From Colius striatus (taxonomy: Eukaryota; Chordata; Aves; Coliiformes; Coliidae), in the NCBI RefSeq assembly GCF_028858725.1, contig NC_084771.1, positions 11,312,915 through 11,376,914 of the forward strand: a stretch of DNA of 64,000 bases. Reading direction: 5' to 3'. This document shows positions 8,421 through 20,240 of this stretch, in pieces (within the stretch, counting starts at the first letter, position 1; every line of letters starts with the position of its first letter). The notes below the pieces were generated by a model that saw only the letters and a list, made by a program, of their open reading frames with translations, did not search any database and was not told where the DNA came from. A program made the position numbers and the translations under genes.

Positions 8421-9554
8421 TCAGCCCCAAGCAGCTGATGCCTCTCCCTGTCAGCAGCCATCCCAGTCCCTGCCTTAGGCTCTGCCTGGCCTCTGGCATC
8501 ATCCCCGCTGTCCCAGGGCCACGGCTCCTGGTAGCACATCTCCTCAGCTCCAACACAACCCTGCTGCCATCTGTGGAAACCCTGGGGAGGATCCATCCAT
8601 CAAAATGAAGATGTTTGGGGATTAAATGCTTGGATCTCATTGGAATGGACATTTTCTGATGGAAATAGGCTGTGTCAGGAAATGTGTAAGCAGCTCTACC
8701 TGCCAGAGGGTCGCCCGCTGGTGTGTGGATGGTGCCTTAAACTGCCTGCTGGAGTGCAGGGAAGGAAAACCAAGCCCCAAGCACTTTTAAACTAAACTAA
8801 GCTCTATAAGCTGTCTTATTTCTGAGAGAGAGGCCCATGGCATCAAGGAGAACACTTCTCCTGCTGCTTTAAACTCGGTGTGAGACCAAAGACACCACCA
8901 CGACACGCTGAAGCGGTCGGTACCCTGCACAACTCACAAACAGCAGCTGTGCAGAAGACCCAGGGGAGCCTGGATTCTGGGCTAGAAGTAGGAAAAGGCA
9001 TCAGGTTATGGTTCCAAATACCCTGCTTTCAAAAGGCCTGCTTTTCTGGATGCTGGCAGTACAGAAATAGCTCCTGACAACAAGATCTCTTCCTCAGCCT
9101 GAAGAGCACGACGTGCTTGAACGCAGAGGTGCTTTAGGTGCAAGAGAAAGGCTCCCCATGCAGGCCAATGCTTGTTGTAAGAACCCTTATTGAATCCCCA
9201 CTGAGCCTAATAGTGAAAGCTAGCTCTTAATTAAAAAGTACAACCATTCAGCCAACTTTTTACAGGAGATTGCTACGACCCCAGGAGATGCCAACCAGCA
9301 ACACACAAAACTCCTTCCAGAGGGAGGGAGTTTTTCCCCATCCCTTGTTTAGCTGGCAGGGAGCATCTCTGTTTTAAATAGGCACCTTCACGAGGATCCT
9401 GAGTGTGGTTTCTTCCATTAGGAAATGGGAATCTTTTAACAGCTCATCCAGGCAGCAAAATTCCTCCACTTCATCCATTGCATTAGGAGCCCGGAGTCGG
9501 CACCACTCGACTCTGCAGAGCAGGAGAAAGAGCCAGAGAAAGGAAAATCCAGAT
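8421..9554. other. Non-coding interval
   Basis: The first 150 bases may still hold degenerate CR1 sequence. A small AT-rich block at about 9180-9250 contains CTTAATTAAAAAG. No coding feature is visible. Confidence 0.45.
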
Positions 9555-9765
9555 GGGGCAAAGTGGAGCTCGACTTTTTTAATGCTAAATTATTTACAGT
9601 AAGTAAAATCGTGTGTGTCAATTGTGAAAAGAGTCCAATTTGTTTGATTTACATTGCAGGGGGGTGCCCTAGGGTAGGGGGTGTTTAACTATCTCCTCTA
9701 ATGTAATTGCCTATGGCAGCCCGTTAAATATTTGATGGGCTGCCTGAGCAAAGTAAGGAACTTGG
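9555..9765. promoter_or_regulatory. AT-rich candidate conserved non-coding element
   Basis: Contains several homeodomain-type cores close together: TTTAATGCTAAATTATTTAC, TGTCAATTGTG, CTCTAATGTAATTGCC and CGTTAAATATTTGATGG. There is no repeat signature and no open frame. This composition, about 4.5 kb upstream of a homeobox gene, suits a developmental enhancer. Conservation is not tested here. Confidence 0.35.
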
Positions 9766-10193
9766 TCTGATCTGCTCCCACAGCCCTTTCAGTGGATCAG
9801 ATGTGTTTGCAGCCAGAGAGTACCTGAGCCCTTTCCATTGTGTAATGGGTGCTGAGCACATGCTCCTTCCAAGGCCAGGCAGGCTGCAAAGGGCATGTGT
9901 TTAGCTCGGGGTCTGTGGGAATATGTGCTGCCCACTGGAAAACAAGGGCTCTTCCCCTGGACCAACAGTTTTATCTTATATAAGAAGCCCAAGTTTCTCT
10001 CTCTGTGCCTCAGAGGGAGTATTTTCCTCAGCTGTCCAGCAGGAAAAGCACTTTTTGCTGTTGCCAAGGTAGTGCCTGTGACTTGGAGGTGTTGGCCTCG
10101 CTGCCCTGGGTCACAGTGGCTGTGCAAAGGTGCCCTTTGGTCACAGGGCACTCTGGTCTTGGCTGCAGGACACTGAGAGGGCTGGGGAGGTAT
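9766..10193. other. Non-coding interval; nothing specific seen
   Basis: Average-composition sequence with only short, unrecognised open frames on both strands. Confidence 0.45.
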
Positions 10194-10253
10194 GTACAAG
10201 ATCTCTTGTACAAGATTTGCATGTATGTATCTACTTTAATGTACAAGATGTAC
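10194..10253. repeat. GTACAAGAT triple repeat with inverted repeat and octamer
   Basis: GTACAAGAT occurs at 10194, 10208 and 10241. The first two copies overlap an inverted repeat with 8-base arms and a 2-base centre (GTACAAGA-TC-TCTTGTAC, 10194-10211). A perfect POU octamer, ATTTGCAT, follows at 10215-10222. It may be a small regulatory cluster or chance duplication. Confidence 0.6.
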
Positions 10254-12139
10254 CTGTATCATGGGGTGTGGGAAGGACAGAGAGGGGCTGGTTGCAAAAA
10301 CTTGTGCAGCCCAGCCCCAAAGCAGCCCCCAACCATCCTCTTACAACTTTCACATTAGTGTGCAAGATGGACAAACTCAGAGTGACCTAGGCATGACTGC
10401 AGGGTGTGAGGAAAGGCACAAGAGGCCTTATCCCTATCCTATACACTTCTTTGCTGTCCTGCATTGGATGGACATACCAGGTCCCTCCTTCCCTCCACAG
10501 CTCCCTCCAGCCCTGGTCTCTCCATGCAGCAGTGCAGCCTGAAAACTGTTCAGAACAGCAGCTCATGCTGTTCCCTTTGCTACATGGAGGTCAATGAAGA
10601 GCAGCTAAGACCCATAATAACTGACCCAGGTCCTGAGACAAAGAATACAGTAGGTAGAATTCTTTTGCTCTAAACCCACAGATGCTGCTAGTACCTGCAT
10701 GCACAGCAAAGGTGATTCACACTTGTCTGGGCAGCTCCAGTTGCAACACCATCCCCACCCAAAGGCAGGTACTAACACACAGCTTGGTGGCCACTGGAGG
10801 ATGCTGATGAAGAAAAGGAAAGAGGTGGTTGGTTTCCTTCAGCCAGAGAAGAGTGAGCTCCCAGGAGATAGTCCTCAATGGCTGCTGTAGCTGTTGGGAG
10901 GAGGGAAAGGTTAATTCATAAACCTTTGTTAGACTTTCCTCCACAAGGGATAAAGTCCTTCCTCACCCAGCTGGGAGGAAATCCCAGGTCCCAGGCTCTG
11001 CTAGAGCCTGTCCAAGCCCACTCCAGCACCACCAGCTGCCTTGACAAGCAAAGGATTAACAGTCTCCATGCCCCAACTGAAAGGTCAGTGCTGTGCCCAG
11101 GACCTCAAACACCTCAGGCATGGGGACAAGGTCTTGCTGGTCAGAAGAGACTGGGAGAAAGCCCCTGCTCCTTGCTGGTCAACCCTGCCAGTCCCTAGGA
11201 ATTCCTAGAGGGTAGGAAATATCACATCACCCACCTGGGATGGTAAATATTTAACAAGGGAAACCACCCCCTTGCTTTCTCCCTCCCCTCTTCATACATA
11301 TGCAGCTCCTGCATCTCTCAGCTGGCAGCACTGCCCTTCTCCCTCCCCTCCCTCCTCCACTGCAGAGCTCACAAGGGGTGGGGAATCAACCAAGGTAGGC
11401 ACAGGGAGAGCATTCAATGTACCTGTGAAGGGTATTTGGTCCAGAGGCAGAAACAGCTGGAATAGCTGGTGGCCCCACTGCACCCTGGACTTGTGCAGGT
11501 GGCTTTCAGGGCCTCACCTTGAGTGCACCCTCAGTTTGCTGTGACAGAGTCCCAGCTGATTTGGGTCCAACCACAGCAGGGAGCTCACTGAGAGCATAGG
11601 ACGCTGCTGAGAGAGTTTTGTCAGGCAGGAGGGATGTTCTCCAGCACACCTCCCCTTACTGACAGCCTGACACACAGCCCTGCTGGGAGCTGCAGCAAGT
11701 GAGGGAGATAGAGCAAGGAGGGGCTGTGTTGCCCTCTGGAAAGGAATATCTGAGTCATGTGCCAGGAGGGTTGGTGTCTGCAGGTGCTCTGCCCTTTGAA
11801 GGGGTGTAGAGTCCCAGATTTGGAAGAGATACATGGAAATCTCCATACCAACACCCTGTTTGAGGCAGGGCCAGTTAAAGCACCTTGGTCAGGGCTTTGT
11901 CAGGTGAGGTTTGAACATCTCTGAGGATACTGTAGAGATACCAACATCTCTGGGCTCCTGTTGAATGAGCAGAGAGAGGCTGTTGAGGCTCTTACTCTAC
12001 CAACACAACCAAAACTTGCCCAGGGGTGTTGCATCTGCCTGATTTAGTGTGTAAACACTGCAGGGCTGGGGATGAAGAGAACCCAGCATAGATGGCACCA
12101 AAAGATGGGCAGAAAGGAGCAAGTGGGACTCACACCAAA
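10254..12139. other. Non-coding interval; nothing specific seen
   Basis: Average composition and short overlapping open frames only. No repeat family, RNA gene or exon is recognised. Confidence 0.45.
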
Positions 12140-12602
12140 CTCCACATCAGTCGCCACAGATCAGGGGACTGGAACATCTTTCCTATGAGGAAAGGCTGTG
12201 TGGCCTGGGGCTGTTCAGCCTGGAGAAGGCTGAGGGGGATCTCATTAATACTTACAAGTCTCTAAAAGGTGGGTGTCAGCAGGAAGGGGCAATACTTTCC
12301 TCTGTAGTGTCCACTGCCAGGACAAGGGGCAATGCACATAGTCTGGAATACAAAAAGTTCCCCTGGAACACCAGGAGAAACTCCTTTGGTACTGAGGTGA
12401 GGGAGCCCTGGCCCAGGCTGCTCAGGGAGGGTGTGCAGGCTCCTTCTCAGGAGGTTTCCAACCCCACCTGGACACGTTCCTGTGCCCCATGAGCAAGGGG
12501 AACCTGCTGTATCAGGGGCTGGGGCTGTAGCAGCTCTGCAGGGCCCTTCCAACCCCCACCATTGAGGGAATCTGTGAATCTATGATTGATTCTATGATTC
12601 TT
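12140..12602 (+). mobile_element. CR1 LINE fragment, plus orientation
   Basis: Reads in CR1 sense: CTGGAACATCTTTCCTATGA, GGAAAGGCTG, GCCTGGAGAAGGCTGAGGGG, GGTGGGTGTCAGCAGGA, CAGGACAAGGGGCAATG, then the 3' UTR. It ends with GGGCCCTTCCAACCC and the tail ATCTATGATTGATTCTATGATTCT. 5'-truncated; the tail repeat fixes orientation and the 3' end. Confidence 0.93.
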
Positions 12603-13164
12603 GGGGTAGTGGCTGCTGGGGCTGGAGCAGCTGGTCAAGATGAGGTGGAGGAACAGATGGACGCCCACCAGGTGAGGAGCAAGAGAGACCTGCTGTGCTC
12701 CCATGATGCAGAGGGAGGTTTGACTTATCTGTCCCACACAGGAATCCAGGCTGATGCCCCCCATGCCCCTGGGGCTCCCAGCCTGCTCCAGCACACACAC
12801 ACACAGCCGACACCGAGGCTCTCTGTGGTTCCCCATCCCTTGCTGCTCGCTCCAGCTCTTACAGAAACCAGCTCTATTAATATCCCCCAGCTCTTCCTCT
12901 CAGCACATTATTCTCCTGATGGCCCAAATTTCCAGTCAGCTCCTCTCCAAATTTAAACGATTGCTTCCCCTGTTCTCCTCCCCAGCCCCCCCCCCACCTT
13001 TCCCAGAGATGATGTCACTGATGACCTATATTCTCCTTCCTCTGAAATGACTGGCGCCGGGGCTATTAGATCCCTGCTGCTGGGCTGTGATTGGCTGACA
13101 GCCAGTCCCAACCTCACAAGTAACCACGGAGCTGGGAAACTCCAGCATCCCCAGTAGCCCTGGA
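12603..13164. other. Non-coding interval
   Basis: Holds a short CA run (about 12795-12806) and a C-run near 12987-12999. A compact stretch at 13045-13130 has CTGGCGCCGGGG and TGATTGGCTGACAG (an inverted CCAAT box), a weak promoter-like signal without supporting exon. Confidence 0.4.
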
Positions 13165-13538
13165 GAAAGGGAGGAGAGGGGAAGGAAAGGAAGGAAGGGA
13201 AGGAAGGAAGGGAAGGAAGGAAGGGAAGGAAGGAAGGGAAGGAAGGAAGGGAGGAAAGGAAGGGAGGAAAGGAAGGGAGGAAAGGAAGGGAGGAAAGGAA
13301 GGGAGGAAAGGAAGGGAGGAAAGGAAGGAAAGGAAGGAAGGAAGGAAGGAAGGAAGGAAGGAAGGAAGGAAGGAAGGAAGGAAGGAAGGAAGGAAGGAAG
13401 GAAGGAAAGAAAGAAAGGAAGGAAGGAAGGAAAGGAAGGAAAGAAAGGAAGGAAAGAAAGGAAGGAAAGAAAGGAAGGAAAGAAAGGAAGGAAAGAAAGG
13501 AAGGAAAGAAAGGAAGGAAAGAAAGGAAAGGAAGAGGG
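13165..13538. repeat. (GGAA)n-type microsatellite, about 370 bp
   Basis: A purine-only tract built of GGAA, GGGAA and GAAA units: first GGAAGGAAGG, then GGGAGGAAA 11-mers, then a pure GGAA block (about 13330-13410), then GGAAAGAAA units. The opposite strand gives a spurious Ser/Leu/Phe/Pro open frame, which is not a gene. Confidence 0.97.
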
Positions 13539-14940
13539 GTTGTAAAATAGTTACCAGCTTTAGGCAGGTGAAAGCAGCCATGGGAAGCATCTTCACTATC
13601 CTACCTGCTGCCAGGCTCTGCATGACCCTGTGGCTGAGACCTCGTGGGCTGCTGGTGGGATTGCTTCTCCTCTGACCCATCTTGCAGCCCCATGGCTCCT
13701 GAAAGGCTGTGGATATCAATGGGAACAGCATTTCTTCATGGGTTTGCACGCCTCAAAGCCTGTAATAGCCCAGAAGTGCCATTTGGAGCAGTTCCTTGTG
13801 TGTCTGGAGGGCTCAAGCACATTGTATTTCTCTGTAAGCCAAAGCACCCCATGGAAAGCCAACATGGACAAACTCTTCAAGTTGTGCTCTGTCTGGGCAC
13901 AAACTCTTCAAGTTCCTTTCTTGTACTGTGATTCAGTAGAGAATCTGAGCTCACATCTGAGCAGGCAGTACTCCCCAGCACCAAGGCATCAGTCAGTGCA
14001 GAGGCCAATGCTCAATCAGTCTATAGAAGAGAAATCCATGGACAGCTGGGAAGAGACCTCCAGGTGGTGGGAGGAAGCAGCATGATGCTCCCTCTGCTGC
14101 TCACCACTCTGGTCAAGGCATCTCATTTCTAAAGACTTCCCAAGAGTCACCTCTGGCTCTTCTCAGTAAAAAACAGGGCTTCAGTGCCCCATTTAGTCCC
14201 AGGCTGGGGAAGAGCTGCCACGAGCCAATGCCTTTGGTATCATCTGGTGCTGATCAGCAAGAGCTGATCTAAGAAATGAGAGAGGGAGAGGAAAGGGAAG
14301 GGAGGCCCCTTCCTTTCCTCTATCCTCAGGCATCACCATTTCCATGTTGTAGCCCTGTTCTTCTGTATTCTTTCAGCTCTTCAGCCTAATCATGAGCCTA
14401 ACCCTGGTCTTTCTAAAACAGTGATCCCCAGGCAGCTCTGCCCATGCAACCTCTGCATGCCAAACCCATACTGACCAACTCCCACAGCCAACAGGAGACT
14501 GACTTGAGCAGAGGAAAGGCCAAGTCATGCAGGAAAGGCATACCAAAGGCCAGCTGTGGCATCCTACTTCTCTCAAACAAGTCACATTGGATTAAGAGGT
14601 GAGTTTTTGGCTGGGTGACATCCAGCTGCAATTGCACCTCCATGGCATCTGGCCACATGAGCCCCAGCCAAAGGGATACAGCAGCCAGAGGGGCAAACAT
14701 ACAGACTATCTGCCCATCCAAAGGAGACTCTTTCTGGCCCTCACCTTGGTTTATTCAGCAAAGGAGGTTCCCTGGAAATCAATGCAGTTAGGATTTCCAG
14801 CGAGAAAGTGAGGGGAAAAAGAAAGAACAAGAAAGAAATTAGGAGGAAGAGAAAGCAAGAGAGGAAGAACAGGAAGCAAATGAGGAGGGGAAGAGAGGAA
14901 AAATAAGGAAGGAAAGAGAGAGTCTTGCTTTTCTGAGTTA
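13539..14940. other. Non-coding interval with GA-rich tract
   Basis: Ordinary sequence, then a purine-rich tract at about 14800-14930 composed of irregular AGGAA, GAAAG and GAGG units. No gene is recognised. Confidence 0.5.
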
Positions 14941-15190
14941 GAAGCAAAATTATCTTGATTTCCATTTGAATAATTCATGTTTGCCACGGGCCATGTATTC
15001 CTGAGCTTGGGTGTCAAGTGTTTATCCAATATATCTCTTGACAGGACATTTGTGTGATATTCAGCCCTTGCCAGAGTGTTAAAAAAACCCACACACAACA
15101 AATGAAAAAGGAGGGGGGGGAAGAAAGGAACTGCTGAGATGACGTGAAATGACGGGCTCTTCCAGCTCAGTTTGAGAATAATTGGTGGAA
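14941..15190. promoter_or_regulatory. Candidate regulatory element with POU4-like site
   Basis: Contains TGAATAATTCATG (14967-14979), close to the POU4 consensus as I recall it (TGAATAATTAATG core). Further along are GTTTATCCAATATATC, then GATGACGTGAAATGACGGG (CRE-like TGACGT) and GAGAATAATTGG. The assignment rests on motif density only. Confidence 0.3.
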
Positions 15191-16954
15191 ATGAAGCCCC
15201 TTTCCTTTCAATAACGAGTCTCCCCCTCCCCTGCATGGGAACCAGCTGGGAACCCAGCATGGGTGGCTGGGGACATTGTCCTCACACCCAGAGGGGAAGC
15301 TCTGCCATTATCTCAGAAGATGAGCCTGGCAGATGCTGGAGGAACTAGAGACTTTTTCACCTCCTCAGCTTTTGCTGTCACACAGATGTGATGCTGAGAA
15401 CCAGAGATGTCTCATCCCAGATGCTTCCATCTTGGAGGGAATCTCAGTTATGCTGTAAGCCAGGTGGTCCAGGGTTGGTTCTACTCACTTGCATGCTATA
15501 GCCCAGACAGTGCTGTAGCAAGGATGGAGGTGGTGAAACATCAGGTCACCCTTCCCAGGTTAAGCTACTTGAGCAACAAGGGACAAGAGCCAGACTCCCC
15601 GGTCCTCAGTCCTGGGGGACAGAAAGACAGGAGAGATAGAAGCTGTAAGCAGGACATCTCCTCTGCCTAGGGAACTCAGACCAAACCTGGAAGATGAAGC
15701 CATTGCCAGTGGCTAGGTGGAAGGCTGTGGTATCCCTGAAAACAGAAGGAACGGTGAGTCCCTCCTTCAAAGGCAGCCTTGGCAGTGTACTCAGCATGGG
15801 GTAGAAAGAAGCACCTGAGACAAATCTGGTTTCAGGACAAAGAGCAGGGATAAAAACTGGTCTCTGTCCTGGACGATACAACTGCAGGTTCTTTGGAGGA
15901 TTCAGGGAAAAGCTCCTACCTTCCTACCCCAGCACTCACACAGACCTTACCCTTCATGCAGCTCTGAAAGCAGGGATGGAGAAGACTTAGGGCAGCAGCA
16001 GCCAGCCCAAACACCTCCTCAGATCAGGGCTGTATCTTATCAGAATTAAGACACCCCAGAAATGGTAAATTTGGCACCAGAGCTCCCCCCATCTCTGCAA
16101 ATCTCTCAGGCTGCCAGAGCTGATTCTGAGATAGCAGATTTTACCATGGCTGAGGTGGCCCCATGGGGATGTCTCTGAATGATGTTCCTCCAGAGCTTGT
16201 AATAACCCACATGTGTCTCCTACTCAGGTGTCCCTCTCCCTGCCAGCCCACATTACACAGAGAAGGCTGCAGGGTTGCATAGAGCAGGGAGGAAGGCTGG
16301 CACTGGAGTGTTTTCTCATTCAATCTTCTCTACAGAGGACCTTGGAGGAGGCACACAAGAGGATCCACAACAGCATGTGACTCGTGAGGGCGAGCTGCCT
16401 CGTGAGACACATCACGTGCAAAATAGGAAGTGAAGGCTCCAACCCTGCAGCAGACTAGAAAGTGGCAAAACAAAAAGCATCTGGGGAACAGCAAGATGAG
16501 AAAGGGCCCATGCTCAGGTCCCCTCTGCCTGGTCAGTACCTGTTGGAGTCAGTGCCTCAGGGCAAGGCATCTTGCCACCATTGTCTGGTTCACATCGTTG
16601 TCTGGTCTGATGGGTGATGTGGGGTGGGGGCTGTCACTGTTTCACCACTGAAGTTGTACTCTAAGGCACAGAGCTGGAGAGTTGTACCCAGCAGTGGAGG
16701 GGCTGAAAACTCACTGAGTTTCAACATCTCACATGAAAACACTTTACAGATGACCACCACCTCAGTCCAGGTGGCAAGAGGGGAGTGACCTGAGCTGCAG
16801 CAGCAGGATCGTACTCAGAGGGACATGTCTCCCATCCAGCTCCTGTCCCTGCACCCCATGGAGGCTCAGGGATCCTTGGGAGGGCAAAGGACACAACTCT
16901 GGGGAGCTCATGGCGGGGTTGTGAGGTCAGAGGAGGGATTCCACAACAGTTGGA
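15191..16954. other. Non-coding interval; nothing specific seen
   Basis: Average composition and no recognised exon or repeat. Open frames are short and without domains. Confidence 0.45.
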
Positions 16955-17138
16955 GTAAGTACACTTCTTCCCTGTTGAGGGGAGGGAGCACTGGAAGGGG
17001 CTGTGGAGTCTCCTCTGGAGACATTCAAACCCACCTGGATGAGCTCCTGTGTGACCTATTCTAGGTGGCCCTGCTCTGGCAGGGGGGTGGCACTAGATGA
17101 GCTTTCAAGGTCCCTTCCAACCCTTGAGATCCTGTGAA
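16955..17138 (+). mobile_element. CR1 LINE 3' fragment, plus orientation
   Basis: Carries the CR1 3' UTR motifs GGAGTCTCCTCTGGAGACAT, TTCAAACCCACCTGGA, CTCCTGTGTGACCT, CTGCTCTGGCAGGGGGGTGG and TTTCAAGGTCCCTTCCAACC, ending GATCCTGTGA. The tail repeat has decayed. It belongs to the same group as the copies at 19565, 35655 and 60955. Confidence 0.88.
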
Positions 17139-19564
17139 AACATCTTTGGAAGTCAGGGTTTTCTGATGGTATACAGCATGGTGCAGAGGGATCCACTCCT
17201 GGGTGGCTCCTGGCAGGTGCCCAGCAAACCCACCAACAGCCTCCCCAGCACCAGCTGAGACCCTGGATCCCACAGCAGAGCTGGTACAGCTCAGGAGCAG
17301 ATCCCTGGGTTATGGGGATGGACAACACCACCAAGGGGGACCTGAGGGCAATGGGAAGAGAGCAACATGAGGATGCCCTGGCTGAAACCCTGACCTCTAT
17401 CTCCCCCTGCCCAGCACCTAGGCAGCCTGGGAGATGCCAAAAGGCAGAACCTCCTTAAGAGGCGACATTTGAATAACGACTTGGGCGGGGGGAAGCGGCC
17501 AGACAGGGAGACGGAGCCTCTCGCCGCCTGCTCGCTCTCGGCACCCAGTTCACAGCTGGTGCAGCAGCAGGGATCCCTGCTCGGCCATATGCTCTACGTG
17601 CTGCTTCAATTACCCCTCGGAGGAGCAGGGGCTTGCACAGCTCCTGGGAGGGGGAGGAGGGGGCCATGGGGGAAGGGATGCGAAGCCTGAGGGGAGGAGG
17701 GAGGTCTCCTCAGACTGGGTAAGGTGCCAAAAACAGGAGCAGGGCTGATGGGTTTAAATCAGAGCAAACTCTGTTCCAGCCTGAGACGTCCCTGGTGCAG
17801 CCCCAGGGCAGCAGAAGAGCATCCCACATACCTGGCATATGAAAGCATCCCTGACACCAGCTTGGGCTGCATTCACCAGCCCCACATAGACCAAGAAGCA
17901 CCTCAGGGTGGGCAGCACCCCCTGCACCCTTTGGGAGTGGATCTGGCTCAGAAACCTCCCAGCCAGGACTCCAGCCCTGGCTCCTGGCATTAGGGATCCA
18001 TCCCTAGCTGTGAGGATGGCCAAAACACCTCTAGTCCTCCTTCTAGAAAGTTAGTTCTTTCCAACCTGACACCCTGAAGAAATTAAGTTGGAAACTGGAG
18101 TTTTTCCACTATGGCTTTCACTTTCACAAAAACATCCATGTGACTGGACAGAAATGTTCATGGGAAACACTGCAACTGCTTTCAAAGTTCCTGTCTTTAC
18201 TGGAAAAGCAAAATCCTAAGAACTAATCCTTTTTCTTTACCTCTAGCCACCATTTCTTTTGTTTTCTAGCTTCCCTCTGCAACTGTTTGTGTTTTTACTT
18301 AAGAAACACCAGTTTGTGATTATCTGCTGCAAGGAAAAACTATCTGGATTAGGTTACTCACTGCACCTTGCAGCCAAGGCAGAGGAGAAACCTTTACATG
18401 AGCAATACCCATTGCTCTGATGCTCCTTAGATCACCCTGATGTTTCTCATGCCAAAAACTTCAGCCTTACACACACACAATTTGGGCCACTCTGAACCTG
18501 AATCAGATTCTCCATTCCTTAAGAAAACTGCTACTGGTTTTCTCTTCTGTCTAGAAACTGAAATGAAAAAGAGAAGACAAACATGCATGAAAAGAAAAGC
18601 TTAAACATGAATCCCCAGGGACTCACATGGAGCTTACCAGGTAATTTTGAAACTTGCCACCTTCATCTCAACTTTTTTCCAGCCATTGCAAATATTTTGA
18701 TGATCAGAAAGAGCAGGTTTTGTGTCAAGCAGTCACTGGGAAAACCATGTCAAGGTGTGCTATGGAGAAAAAGCATCAAACCTGGACGTGTCAGCATTCT
18801 AGGCAGCATTTTGAGCTGGCAAAGCTTCATCCAGAGAGTTTTGCTTGTACTTGTTTTGCTCCTGCTGCACTGTTTCTGCCAGAGCACTCCCAGGCTCACA
18901 GCCCTCGTAGAGACTCCTGAGTTCAGGTAAGAGTTAGGCACCATCCTCCCATTTCTAGAGAGACAACTGTGCCTTGATGTTCCCACCCTGGAAACTCAGA
19001 GCATAAAGACATTATGGCATTGAAGTGGTGTTAAGACAAGGCAGCTGGGCTGTGCCTTGAGTATCTGCAGGTGGCCAGAGCCCTTTCCCCACAGCTCTGA
19101 CTGCCAGTCCTGCCTTGCTGCACCTCCTCCCTGTACCTTGCCCTTGCCCCTGGCCACAGCTGGCAGCCTTGAGCATCACAGAGAGCACCTGAAACAGGAA
19201 TATCCTTCCTGCCTGGGCTGTGGTACAGAGGATGCCTCAGGTGAACATCCCCAGCATGGGCTGAAGCCAAAATCCTCTGCTGGCAGTGGGACCCATGGCA
19301 GTGAAGTCAGAGGAGCTGCATGGAGCTGGGCTGGGAGCAGAGGCTGAGCCAGGCCCACTGGAGAACAGCAACATCTCAAATCCTGGAGCAGGGAGGGGAA
19401 ATTAGCAAAAACAAATCGAGGACTAATTCCAAGTGTCAAAATCACTTGAGGAAATTGCTTTGCTTCTGGGAGACCTGGGGGCAGAAAGCTCATCTGAATA
19501 AATGAGCCTTTTGTCCAGCAGCCACAACTCACTCCTGTACCATCACTACTGGCAGAGACTTGCC
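17139..19564. other. Non-coding interval with one GC-rich block
   Basis: The block at about 17462-17640 is richer in CG than its surroundings and holds CAGCTG and CATATG E-boxes. The rest, including an AT-richer part at 18050-18720, shows no gene or repeat that I recognise. Confidence 0.4.
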
Positions 19565-19870
19565 ACAGAATCATAGAATGGTGGGGTTGGAAGGGATCTT
19601 TAGAGATCATCCAGTCCAACCCCCCTGCAGAAGCAGCTCCACCTAGATCAGGGGGCATAGGAATGTGTCCAGGTGGGTCTTGCAGACCTCCAAGGAAGGA
19701 GCCTCCACACCCTCCCTGGGCAGCCTGTGCCAGGGCTCCCTCACCTCACAGTCAAAGAGTTTTTCCTTATGTTTAAGTGGAACTTTTGTGTTCCAGCTTC
19801 ATCCCATCACCCCTTGTCCTGTTGCTAGGTGTAATAGAAAAAAGGGATGCCTCAACCTCCTGACACCATC
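19565..19870 (-). mobile_element. CR1 LINE 3' fragment, subfamily B
   Basis: Opens with AGAATCATAGAATGGTGGGG and GGATCTTTAGAGATCATCC, continues CCAACCCCCCTGCAGAAGCA, and includes GGCAGCCTGTGCCAGGGCTC and CCCCTTGTCCTG. 5'-truncated near the ORF2 end. Confidence 0.92.
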
Positions 19871-19879
19871 CCTCGCCCT

Positions 19880-20240
19880 GCCCACCCCCGGGCCCTGCTC
19901 CCCCTCGTCTCACACTGGGGACGAGCCCAGCCCGATGCCCTGTGAGCCAGGCTGAGGCTCCAGCAGCGCTCCGGAGGGGCCGGAGCAGCCGCAGCCCCGC
20001 GGCCGCCTGAGCCCGTCCGCGGGTGCCGCCGGCAGCAGCTGCGCGGGCCGGAGCCGTTTTGTTCAGGGGACAAAGGCAGGCTGAGCTGAAACGGCGCTCG
20101 GGCAGCAGTTCAGCCGGGTTTCTCAGGCAGCGAAGTGCCTGTCGGCAAACAAACCCTCCCCCAGTGCCTCCGGTGTGGGATTGGGCCAGGCAGGCTGCCC
20201 GCCCGGGCAGTTGGGAGCCCTGGCAGGGCTATCTGGTGAC
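19880..20240. promoter_or_regulatory. CpG-rich patch, possible orphan CpG island
   Basis: A GC-rich, CG-dense stretch (peaking at about 19960-20110, with GCGGCCGCC and CCGCGGGTGCCGCCGG) stands out from the flanking sequence. No first exon with a recognisable protein follows on either strand. It could be an orphan island, an upstream promoter or a lncRNA start. It directly abuts a CR1 copy. Confidence 0.4.

Noticed and set aside
13114-13749. Minus-strand 211-codon frame of Ser/Leu/Phe/Pro repeats
   Set aside because: It is a translation of the GGAA microsatellite complement, not a gene.
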